This document shows positions 21,668 through 32,730 of a stretch of DNA of 64,000 nucleotides, one piece after another (within the stretch, counting starts at the first letter, position 1; the number at the start of each line of letters is the position of its first letter). The notes beneath the pieces are model-generated. The model did not search any database, was not told the origin of the DNA, and saw nothing but the letters and a program-made list of their open reading frames with translations. The stretch lies in assembly GCA_051294375.1 (NCBI GenBank), contig CM119265.1, forward strand, positions 27,960,665 to 28,024,664. The letters are read 5' to 3'. The stretch comes from Paraspadella gotoi (lineage: Eukaryota; Chaetognatha). A program made the translations under genes and the position numbers.

Positions 21668-21972
21668 GAAGAGGATTCCGGAAGAGGAAGAAGATGTCTG
21701 GAACTGGATTCGACACGGGATTTGGGAAGCCAAATCCAGAAAAGGAACAATAGTTTCCGGAAAGAGAAAAGGAAGCGTTCCAGAAGAGGAGAGGAGGATT
21801 CCGGAATGAGTGAAAACTGGCTTTCGTCGACTGCCATTATAAATAAGCCTCTGTTTCTGCTGTTGATTCACTGTCCAAAAATTGACACCGCTCTTCTCTT
21901 GTTCTAATTTTTCTGATTAAATAAAATTCCACTTTTATTTCACTTATTGAAAATCCCTGTCTGCTCTACTTA
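21668..21972 (+). mobile_element. LTR-like end of a Ty3/Gypsy element, plus arm
   Basis: Contains a TATA-like box (TTATAAATA, about 21837) and a poly-A signal (AATAAAA, about 21921), and is followed at about 21972 by GTGGTGACAGGAGTGGA. TGGTGAC directly after an LTR is typical of the primer-binding region of Ty3/Gypsy elements. The outer edge is lost at the gap. The inverted counterpart is at 37880-38170, where the junction reads TGTGGTGACGAGGATGTGG. Confidence 0.55.
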
Positions 21973-23490
21973 AATGTGGTGACAGGAGTGGACTCGACTC
22001 ACCACGTCTCCAAGAAAAATCAAGCCTTACCACAAACGCTACACGCCACCCAAGGAAAAAATGGACAACCACCTCTGCCTCCGCATCCCACTCAGCCAAA
22101 CCAGGATGGCAACCCTTTTCAATTGGAAAAGGGCTTATGGCGCCAGCCATGGGCGCCGCCAGCACAGAAGACGCGGTAGACAGGCTGTCAAGACAAAGTG
22201 GAGTTCCACACTTTTTAAACTGGATTGGAACTTTACTTGATCACTGCCAATTGGGACAATGACCAAGGTCGAAATTCATACTCGCCAATCTTAACAGATC
22301 ATTAATGATGTCAAACAACAAAACAAACAAGAACTCGCCATCCTGGTTCAATAAGTTCAAGGAAAGCAATAGAAAATCTTGCTCAAAATGACGATCTTCA
22401 AAGCATGATGCAAATCATGAATTGAATTCAAATCATGGGCCATTCATAACGGAAACAAAATCATTCACCCAACAAGCCCAAAAAATCGCAGGCTGGACGC
22501 CATTGGAGGAACACAAAGCAGATCCCCAATGCCAAAATAGCAGCTTTCGTTCCAAGAAAGAAAGCCGTCGGAGAATGTAAATAATGAGTGAAAAGCTTAT
22601 GTTACACTCTGGTCGAACACCCAATCAAATCAGAAAAAAGAAGGCCTGACGAATCTCCAGAAGATTTTTAAGAAGCTTACGAGGACTTTTCAAGATTCTC
22701 AACTCCCCAGCTGATATTGATCAACAACTACGCGCCTACTTGCACGCCACATGATATCAAAGTCGACCAGCAGATTTAATTCTCCATCGACCAATCCAGA
22801 TGGCTGGTGGACTCTTGTCTAACACTCCTGAAGGATCTTCGCGTCAGCATAACTGAGGCTCTGGCTGAAGGCAAAAATTGAAGTCAACCCTCATGTGCAC
22901 GCAAGTATGGGGCATTGCCTTGCAATGCTTGCAGGGGAAATGTTTGAGACTGTTAGAGGAAAAGGACAGACCTCCACTTTGATTATGTGGCCCAAATGCT
23001 TGTTTGAATAGCCTCGAGCCACTATGTCCCACGGGACAACATCAGAAACCCTGATATACACAGATGCTGGGAGAAAGGGAGGCCCAACAACTTCGGCAGA
23101 GTAATTGAGTACAACTTCGGGGTTTACCTCAAAAAAGGCTGCAAACAACACCATTCAGAAGAGTTGCAGAGGCTGAGGACAAGCGAGGGGGAAAACACCA
23201 ATAATACACCTGATGCATGAAGAATGTGCTATCAGGATCAACTCCAACGCCATGGCCTTCTATCAGGGCTCCAATGTTTCCAAAAACTCAAAACATAGAA
23301 AGAAGATCTTATGGAACTAAATAATGTGTCAGGGCAAATTGCGCCATCAAATTCAACCACAAAGAACGGCGAGAACGCCCTAAGTCCAGAGGCCCATACA
23401 AAAGACAAGTGAAATATCCAATTGAAATGTACCATATCCCATAGCCTCCGCGGACAAGAGCCACCAAAAGAGATAATGGGACGAACAACG
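21973..23490 (+). pseudogene. gag-like part of Ty3/Gypsy element, plus arm, frames broken
   Basis: Reads in short shifting frames. One starts near 21976 and ends with WRQPWAPPAQKTR; APPWAPPAQKT is also read on the minus arm at 37480-37695. Near 22890-22930 a frame reads SCARKYGALPCNACRGN, resembling the Cys/Lys-Tyr-Gly pattern at the end of many Ty3/Gypsy gag proteins. The whole segment matches the minus arm (about 36250-37900) with many indels. It stops abruptly near 23490, where sequence matching the PLDLS gene begins. No intact protein is encoded. Confidence 0.5.
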
Positions 23491-23494
23491 GATT

Positions 23495-25990
23495 AATTTG
23501 AAAGATTTGAAATACACACTGCGCCGATCAGTATGTACAAGTCAATCAAGTCGATGGAGAACACTGCGAAGTAATGTCCAACAGATGCAATTTAAGTGTG
23601 AATCCACAGAAGCAGCTGCCTTATTCGAACCATGGACTACGTTCCTTGGTTGTTACGATACCGAGGCTTGGCAGACCAGCCAGACGATGGTAAGATGAAA
23701 AGATAAACATATTATTTAAGCGAAAAGAAAAAAATGAACCTTTCGGCATCGTAGTCGTTGCATTCGTTTTTTGCATAAAACGTATTTCAGGAGAGTGGGA
23801 TAGGGCGGTCTCTAGGCCTCATCAAATCCAGGTTTTATTTTTTTTGTTTTTAGGCTTCCAAGTTTAATGTCAGAAGCAATTTATTTTCCAAGTATTAGAG
23901 GGTCTTTGGAAAACACACATCGGATGGATTTGGTGCGGTTAACAGTCTCTCTATAAAAAGTACCAAGGTTATGGCGATAATTTCTATTAATTTGGTATAC
24001 TCAGTCTGTAAAGTACGTAAAGTTAGATATAGGATTGTGGAATCTCTCTTAGTTAATTATTCTAATTAAGATACGTACCATTACGAGGGTTACCGTGATA
24101 ATCCGATTGACTATAACTGAGATTTGTTACATTACTTAAGCGATTTCTAGGTTTAACAAAGCGGTTTAATTAATACCTCAAACGAGACTCACCATTGTTT
24201 AAGGAACTTTACAACTGTTGCACACACCAATGGAACTACGGTTTTGGCGAATTTATAATTCAAACGGAAAGCGATAACGAGTCGATAACAATGGATATAA
24301 TAGTCAATTGTAAGTATTTGATAATTAATTTTTAAGCTGATAATTGTTTCCAATAACATACTCTATGGTTTATATAATTGAATGACTTCAAATGTTCAAA
24401 CCTGGCGAGCCCACTTTCTATCTCCTAGTTCTACCAAAAAGGCCGGCAACCACCCGATCCTTCTACTGCCATGCCCTACCGCCGGAAAGAGAGCGTCAGT
24501 CAACTCGTTGTACCAGGGTACAAGGATCAGGTAGGTCATTATTTGGATTTTCGGTACAATACTTAGAAGACTATTTATACATGTAGAAATTATTTTGATG
24601 GTTATAGGAGAAAAGATTCTTTATTGGATAATTTTCGGACATAAATAAATATTAAACTTAGTATAGTGGTCATTTAGGGTAACCTTTCTTAAAGTAAGGT
24701 AAAGTTTTTACATTAGAGTACATGGAATCACCTTGAAAAAAAAAGTGAACCAATTGGATTGACTAGTTATTGAACCGTAACAATAGCAACACAATAATAT
24801 TTTATAGAGTATTTGAAAATAAGTGTAATTAAATAAAATGTCCTTATCTTTAGTGAGAAAATATAATATTACTAGCTAACATCCACTAAACTCAGAGGTA
24901 TTAAAATGCTACTGACTCGAGACCATGAGTATCAAACATATTGTACAAATCCGTCTAAGAAGGGCCACACCATGTCAGTAACGCTGAATGCCCTACCTTG
25001 CAATTATTATAATTACACTAGACATAATAAAGTTGGGCAATAGGAAAGAATGGAGACATTCAAGGAACTGGTTAACACAAGCCAATTCGGGTAAGGACAA
25101 TAATTTTAATGGTAAGGCCACCTCTTTAACAGTTTAATCAAAAAAAAGACCATGACTTTGCCAAAAGATTTATATTTCTGACGATTTATAGTCAAAAGTC
25201 CTGCCCCAATATCCATAGCAGAGAGCAATAGCAGAGTCCTTTCACATCCTGTGATGACTGTTTATTCATGCTAAAATATTCAGTAAACAGAGCAAACTTT
25301 TATAATCCTAGAATAAATAAGATCCAAACCCTTTCTTAAGACCTCTGTATGTTTATGGGACTTTTGGATAAAAACTTAATTACGCTCAAACAAACCCCAC
25401 ACCGCCCTGCATACCTAGAAACCAAGAGTAGATAATTCTCAATAATCACCTCTATCAGCTTACGCCTGGTCGCAGGCGGCCCGAAAATAGTGACGAACTA
25501 GTTAATAGCGCTAGATGAAACTTGATCTGTAAATCGCCATCTAAGGTTGGAGAAGTACAAAACAAATCTTATAATGATTAACACTGAGAAGATTCCGTTC
25601 TCCCTAACCCGCTAACCCCTTGACTAAGATACATAGCTCTAACCGTTTTCTTCCGGTCCAATCCGGGTCCTTCTTTTGTGAGAACGCTAGAGCAGAATAC
25701 GGTCAGAGGCTGGTGCTGTAGAGATCGGTCCAGTGAACATAATGGTTCATGCGAACAGCGCAAGGGGCAATCGCGAATAAGGCGCGATGCGTTGTGGAGC
25801 CGCAAAGAGAAATGAAGATAAAAATTGGCCGAACACCCAAGCGGAAACAATTTGGGTATAACGTATGATTTATAGGGAAAATGCCTCTAATAGTGACTTA
25901 AGGACATCTGCCTCCGCAGAATATTAGAAATCGGGTGGACCGGGTAAAGGTAATCATTGGATTAATAATATTATACAATAACAATAGAAA
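23495..25990 (+). pseudogene. third, heavily damaged copy of the PLDLS gene's 3' part
   Basis: Sequence matching exon 3 runs from about 23505 to 23750 and is followed in order by the same downstream flank as at 8500-9180, including the coding islands, with indels throughout. Identifiable pieces include CAGATGCAATTTAAGTGTG near 23582 and GAGGCTTGGCAGACCAGCCA near 23663. Here the exon ends GATGGTAAGAT, a better splice donor than GATGGTAGAG in copy 1. There is no exon 1 or 2; the left side is retroelement. It is disrupted and probably chimeric. Matches to the 10-11.2 kb flank fade by about 25990. Confidence 0.6.
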
Positions 25991-28900
25991 TGAGTGTGTG
26001 ATATGAATGTAAAACGGACGTGATGCCCATGTTGGATAGAGCATATTTATACAGTAGTTAAAGGTTAGATAAAGATAGTCATATAGATGTCAATATAAGA
26101 TGAGTTGGAGCGCGAGGCCAAGATAGAGATGAATGCGGTGGACGATAAGCGAATTCAAAATAGATTACCGTCGTGTAAACGGATCTACCGAGGAGGATGG
26201 ACATCAAAGGCCCAGCCCCTAAGAATTATTAGAGATGGATGGGTGAGAAACACAAACAAAACCTGATACAAGGCTCTATTTGAATGAGGTCTGCGGGTTT
26301 ATTGTGGGGCTTAGGTTATGGAAGGATGTCTTCTATAAAGAGAGGTAGAGGGAACGAGCTGGTTAACATCCCAGGCGAAGTGAGATAAGATTCGCAGAGT
26401 AATGCGAGAGAGTTGACAGTGCGCATGAAAAACGTCCCCGTCGGTGTTCGTCGACGAAACGGACAGCAAAGGAGGTGCGCGCTCTGCAGATGAGGCCGCC
26501 TTGGGTTCCCGAGCAAATAGTTCGGGTTTGAGCGCTCAGCCTATAAGCTAGATAAAGGGATAAAGACACGGAAAGCGAGGAAGGTGAGAGATTCGCCGAA
26601 GGGAATATACCATATTAGGATGGAACAAAAAATATTAGCACTCAGTTTTCCTCGAAACCGTCGGTCGTCCGTAGTTCTGTTCGGACCCTGGTCTGATGCT
26701 TCTCCGGGAAGCTGTTGAACGCGAGTCTTCATATAGACCAGGAACGCGCGGACCGCCACACAGCATGATCGACGGACAAACCCGACTAGGAATCCCCGAC
26801 GACAGTCTTACTCAGCTCTTATCGGTCATATGCGTTGACGACTTCATGGTTCAAACCGTTCGTACGACAAAGGATGAGAGGAAGAGAACGTCAGACAGAC
26901 ATGAAAGAGGTGCGGTGGAAGAAGAAGTCAAGAGTAGGTATTAAAGAAAAGAATGGGCTACTGAAGACCGAAGACAGAGTAGACTTAATAATGTCATCAG
27001 GGACTGAGAGAATGGGAAAAAGTAGACCGAAGAGAAATATGATAGATGTGAAGAATATGACAAAATAGGGAAAAGAAGAATTAAGAGATGTACTGGGCCA
27101 ATCACAAATAACACCGTCGAAGAGTCGCCCGCTAAAGAAAAAGAACGAAGGCGATGTAAAGAAAAAAAAGAAGACAGGGTATGAGAAGTAGACAATCAGC
27201 AATCTGAAGAAATGCGAGAGAATGAAATAAGAAGTATATGAGCGAAGAAATCTCCTTAAGTGATGAGTCTAGAGATAGAGAAAGGAAGAAAAACTAAATC
27301 AAAATAATCTGTGCATCGCTGCAGTTTCAGAGAGATAGAAGATTTTACAACTGAAGGCCGACTGGAAAAGTCTTATCTCAGATGGTATCGGAGCCTTTAG
27401 GTGCGACGGTTGCGAAGATGCTTGGTATGAAATACTAGACTCTTATCTCGCCACTGACCTCTACGACGTACACCCATCGGCGTAGTAGTGATATGAGAAA
27501 ATAAACTGAATTCTATATAAATCTCAGCGTACGAATCGACTCAGAGCATCTACTACTGTCTTAAACGACTATGCAGTAGTTAAGGTTCGAAGGAATGGAG
27601 TTTAATTATGGAATCGAAAAGACGAGCTCTGAGCAAATGATAATCAGCGGTATGATCAGTGTGATTCAACTCATGAGAGAAGGATATGATAATGTAGATT
27701 TACTGAAGACACAGAAGACCTGGCCACGAATGAGGGATCTAATTGTGTCCTACACGTCTCCCGTCAATTACAAACTATCGCCACTATGAAATGGATACTG
27801 GTCTGAGGACAGATCACTTCCAACAGCTGGGAACTAATGGTGCAAGCTCGCACATGGTACTTTGGACACAGTAAATTAAAAGCCCCCTTCCTCTGCAAGC
27901 AAAGAAAATCAGAAGAAGTGGACTATACATTTTCCTGTCTCACACCAACCATAGTCCACCACAAACCCACACTGTATGCGATCTGCTCGTACTACATGAG
28001 GCCGCTCACTACTAGCAGTCAAGAGGTCGCAACTGCCCGCCCTAAAATCTAACAGAAAAGGACAAAGACGACAAGATCGCCGGTCAGAAGAGTGATCCTG
28101 TATAGACAAATACCATCCTCAGATAAGCACATCTGAACCCGGTATTGCCTCAAGTGCACGCAAAGCGACAGCAGCTTACGAGAAAGTAGATGCGGAAATG
28201 TTGTTTAGAAGTGAATAGAAGAGAGAGAGGGAAATAGTGATCGAAACGTCTATATGGAGAACCATAAATGACTGCCAATTATGGAGGGACTTTACTCAGA
28301 GCGTACAGAGTGTAATTTGGGTATAGCGACAGAAGAGATCTCCAAAAGCCAAGGTTTGGAAGAGTGAAGCTAGAGCGCCGAGTCAAAAAAGGAGCGAGCA
28401 TTAAGAAAAGGAATACTCTGGAGGGTGTACATGAGAAAGCAGGCCATCGTAGTCGAATAAGGACAGAGGAAATTTGAAGCATACTCTAATTCCGAAGATC
28501 GACGATTCATCAAAGAGCAACGAGACGACATAAAGAAGCACGAAAGAAAGATGGGCGATAGTAGAACATTATAGTAAGATGAAAGATGATAACTCAGTTG
28601 GACATAAAACATATGGCTGCCTCTAATTGCCGAATATCATCTAACTTCAAGCATACAACAAACAACATTTTACTTCTACATAGCCATCATGAGCCTCAGA
28701 CGGATCATATCTATACCAGTGGAACAATACGAAGCCCCATGAGCCAAAGTGCATCTGTTAATATAGAACATTCACATAGCCTGACTTCCAACAAGTAACT
28801 ATAACTGAACAGATGCAAACCTAAGCTACAACCTATTTGCAGGAAAGCTGGGCCACAACTGTGGAAATGATAATGACTACCAATGGAGGAGGATTATAAG

Positions 28901-29122
28901 CAGTAAACGTCCATGCAAAGCCATTCCATGGAATAGGAAGATCTTACAAAGATAGGCACAGACGATCAAAAGCTACAGATGATGGTAATAAAGAGTGTCG
29001 TAACGACCTCACCCTCGACAGACGAAAAATACAGCCGAAAGACGAATGTGGTTGAAGGGCATCGTTGAACTACTGCAAAGGATGCAGAGTATTTGATAAG
29101 ATGTAGGTCGCTACAGTGGAAG
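25991..29122. other. error-rich sequence, no reliable annotation
   Basis: Short frames on both strands, none convincing. By position, part of it should hold the protease and the core of the reverse transcriptase of the plus arm, but I could not identify the catalytic motif with confidence. CVDDFMV at about 26830 is a weak candidate. Confidence 0.4.
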
Positions 29123-29740
29123 CGAAGAGTGCGTTCTTACCTGCCGATATATCGTAGACACTCAAGATATTGGGTTTAGCATATCTAGAACATACTCATT
29201 GCTCCAAAAGGAAAAGCATGGAAGCAGTGAGGTAAAGCTCAAAAACATCAAGACCCTAGAAAGAGCTCAGGCCAATGCTGGCCTCGCTCAACTACTACAG
29301 AATGTTTGATACTCACCGCTTCTCACTACATGGCCCAAACCGCCTACATGCACTGACCCTTCTTGGACAAAAAGGCACTTTCAAGGGACTCACCAGTAAA
29401 CCTGCAGATGCTACAGCAACTAGTCGTGAAGAAATTCAAGACCATCGCTGGACGTAAACTCGCTAAATGATGCTCGGAATCAAAAATGGCACTATCGCAT
29501 TTATGCAGATGCAAGTACAAGCCGCACATGGGTGGCTGATCACCGCCACTGCAGATGGGCATTGAATACCCGCCTATTCTTTCCATGTGAAGTTTTCCAG
29601 AGGAGTACAGGCATCAAGCACATCAAATTCTGGAAACCCTAGTCCTTCAACATGATGGTTAGGAAATTCAAGCTACATTGCGGCAGGAAGTCACCCTGTC
29701 ACAGATTCTCAATTACTTGCAGAGAGTGATGGATCGTCCA
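29123..29740 (+). pseudogene. Ty3/Gypsy pol fragment: RT end, RNase H, integrase start
   Basis: In order, across frame changes: KSAFLPADIS near 29125-29155 (position of the RT segment before LGH), LGLAYLEHTH near 29175, LASLNYYRMF near 29280-29310 (the conserved L..LNYYR.F block that ends the RT thumb), YRIYADAS near 29497 (RNase H start, normally a TDAS motif), and LRQEVTLSQILNYLQR near 29677 (start of the integrase linker). Spacing and order match Ty3/Gypsy polyproteins. Stops and shifts make it non-functional as read. Confidence 0.6.
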
Positions 29741-30419
29741 CGCATGAACAACAACAGCTAGCGATTCTCCCAACAAATGGCTCTCTAGTATTGTGATTAG
29801 TCTCGTCGGTTGAGATTACGTCCGATGTGTGGATGTTCTGTCTAGGATTCGATTCGGTAATTCATAAGTTGGTTTATGTTGTTAATCTCTTGTTGTCGCA
29901 TGTAGAGGGCCAGCGAAAACCTGATTTCACTGCTGCTGGAGATATCTACTTACTCAATCAGCTTATTGGTTTTTCACAGTACCGCAATGTCTCAGTCGAT
30001 CTCAACATCTCATAGTTACGAATGGATCTCTACTGTCTACTATGCTCTTTCTTGTCACCGGAGTTGTCGTATTGCTCAGCGATGGCCAATTGTAGGCAGG
30101 CTTACTGTCAGAAAAATCCTAGTAGTGGGAACCGCGTTATGAGTGCTCCAGATTCATCTTGCTGGTTACTGGCCAACGCTGATTTTACTGACTTAACGGG
30201 CCTCCCCACTCTGGCTCTAATGCGCAAACTCTCCAGGAAGGATGACCAAAGCACTGTCTTAGAGATTCAGAAATTAACTCTTCATGAATTTATTGCGGCA
30301 AAGTTTCCTTATTATCAAAACACCAATAGGACACGAACAATGAGACCCGACGAAACTCTTATGAAGGAAGTCTCAATATAATCGCAAAAATCTCCGATGC
30401 GCCGACATCCTTCAATTAC
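29741..30419. other. error-rich sequence, no recognised feature
   Basis: A plus-strand frame at 30022-30381 has no recognisable domain. The orientation of the retroelement switches somewhere here. Confidence 0.35.
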
Positions 30420-32440
30420 TCATCGGTACGTAATATGGCGGCAAAGGGAGGCATGCGCAGCGCCTCGAGGCCATCCTGAGCTGGATCCATCTTGCACTCC
30501 ACTTGTGTAGATTTGTACATGGTAGTCAACAAATTTTGTCACTGATGGGGTGTCCGGCGCCGAATATGAGTCACGCTGGTGGAGCACCAGGTCTCCAACC
30601 TTGAATATTGACCGGATTCCATCACGAGGTGAAGTCGGCTCGAATGTTTGAAAGAAGTAATATTGGTGCCAAGATTGCATACAACATATCAAATGAAAAT
30701 CTTCAGAGCCCAATTTGGTGGCAATTTGGAGGCCTCTAACTATTCAATGCTCTGTTGATTCCAAGCCTCTCGGTAGCATTTCGCCTCACTGCGCCATATC
30801 TGTCCGTAGCGATAAGATACGCAGTGAGGTAGCCCATCGTCAGGCGAACAATCTGAAAGAACGAGGGAAGTGCAGAATGAAGAACTCTGCCTGCTTTAAC
30901 GATGTTAGTCAAATACTCCACCATCGAACTGACGCTCTCCAGATGACTTCTCGTCACAAATCATCCAGGTGGAAACATTAACCCATAGCCCACCTTGGCC
31001 GCGCCCTGGTGGCAGCTATAAAAAAGTGCTGACGACTTGTACAGAATGTCAAGACATTCAGATCCAAAAATGGGCAGGAGGCGATGTCGATAGCACCCTG
31101 ATAAGCCGACATTGATGCAACGCTAGAAGGAATGAGATCATGTGAGGAAGTCTCTAGCGCCTCCCCCACCTAGGTCAGAGGATCCGAAGCGGAGTAAAGT
31201 TCCCATATGCGTTCAGAAATCAACCAGTGTTCTCTAGGCAAAATCGCGAAGATCGGAGACCTATCCATTCTGAGTGAACCTGGTATTGCTGCTGAAGCAA
31301 AGAGGCGACCGCGAAAGAGTAGTGCTGCAGTATCCAGGGCCAAAAAGAAAGCTGGAAGATATATGTAGAATAATGCAAAAAGAGAGAAACATGTATGACC
31401 GAGAGTGGTAACCTCTGTCCAAGCAGCAATTTGCCGACTCTCGATGTCCACCGAAAATGCATGCATCCTAATCATCAGAGTATAAAGCAGAGAACCTACA
31501 AGGATAATTCGGTGAGTCCCACCCTAAACCGCTGTCTGAACAGAACCACAACGCTGGAATCTCCAAGCCATCTTTGGCGCACTCCAGGTAGAGATTAGGA
31601 CGGCCCGTTTATAAACAGCTCCAATAAACATCTCTGCTCCAGGAATTATCTAACCGTCTCGCAAGCAAAGTGCCGTCAGGCAATCATGTAGAAAACTGTG
31701 CAAAAATCAACTGATGGAGCAAACGATACGAATGTAAACCCCCGTCATAAGCGTGGGCCCAAAACCGTGGCAGTGGCGTGCCCTGAGGAAATGCCCTCAA
31801 TGCTTGACGTGAATGCATCTGCCCCCAGCATCCGGATTCCATTATGCACCTTGTATATGCATCTGGACTATTGCAGATCCTGCCTACTACCATGGGGCAA
31901 CTAACCGCTGAGCCTGATGCTGAGGTGCAGCATCAATTGTAAAAGCTCTCGATGAAAAAGCTTTTTCTACTAGCTGGGACTGGGGAACCTACTTGCAGAT
32001 CAACTTATAGGTGACTCAAGGTAGGTAGGCCCCATGTAGGGTAGGGAAAAACGGTTTTTTTTCATCGGATTGCCACGAGCAACAAGACCGCACATCTTCA
32101 AAAACATGATGGCCCGCGTGACAGCAATGACTTCTCATCGCTCAACCTGCTTAGACAGGTCGGTTAGACGTGTATTAGGGATAGATCGAAAAGATTAGTA
32201 ACAGAGGTGAAGAGACATGGGCAGAATCGACTAAAGCCGACTGCGCAAACAGGTGTAAAGGCCGTTGAAGATCAAACCAAATACGTGGCTGAACAGTTGC
32301 CACACCTAATGCTCTCTCCTTCAATTGCCACTCCCGATATGGATGGAAGACCAGACATGTCGCCACATTGAGATACAAATTCGGCCACAGACCCAGAATC
32401 ATCGAAAGTGCAGAATGATTACACAAGAGAGATCTCACTC
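30420..32440 (-). pseudogene. Ty3/Gypsy pol fragments on the minus strand
   Basis: Reading on the minus strand from right to left: WQLKERALGV near 32310 (resembles the EREALA block of RNase H), AALLFRGRL near 31310-31340 (resembles the LLFRGRLVVP segment before the integrase zinc region), SMVEYLTNIVKA near 30900 (resembles the segment at the end of the integrase core), and IFKVGDLVLHQR near 30600 (the C-terminal integrase FKVGDLV motif). The order is as expected for pol in this orientation. The individual matches, except the last, are weak, and no frame is continuous. Confidence 0.4.
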
Positions 32441-32529
32441 GACTTTATTCGTCAGAGAGCTGAACAGACAGAGGAAAGCCCAAACAAAATAGTCTGGAAC
32501 AAAAGAAACAAGCTTATCGCCAATCAACC

Positions 32530-32730
32530 AGAACAAATCCTACAGACGACCACAAGGAAATCAAGGTTGGAAGACCTGGTGCTCACCAGCGCGTGACCTC
32601 ATCATAACAGGCGCCGCAGAACCACGGAAAATAAGGCAAACGGATTACTCTGGTCCCCACAGAAGTTATTGAAAAGAATGGAAAATCATACATCGTCTCT
32701 GTCGCTGGTAAAATATATGAGATATCATAG
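32530..32730 (+). pseudogene. integrase C-terminal fragment, plus strand
   Basis: Reads EDLVLTS near 32570 in one frame and VPTEVIEKNGKSYIVSVAGK near 32655-32715 in another. Together these resemble the FKVGDLV and GPY/F sections at the integrase end in Ty3/Gypsy elements. It lies on the strand opposite to the adjacent minus-strand fragments, which shows how mixed the region is. Confidence 0.5.

Noticed and set aside
26819-26860. Reverse transcriptase catalytic motif (CVDDFMV)
   Set aside because: Only the two Asp and a hydrophobic context match, with no flanking RT blocks; could be chance in error-rich sequence.
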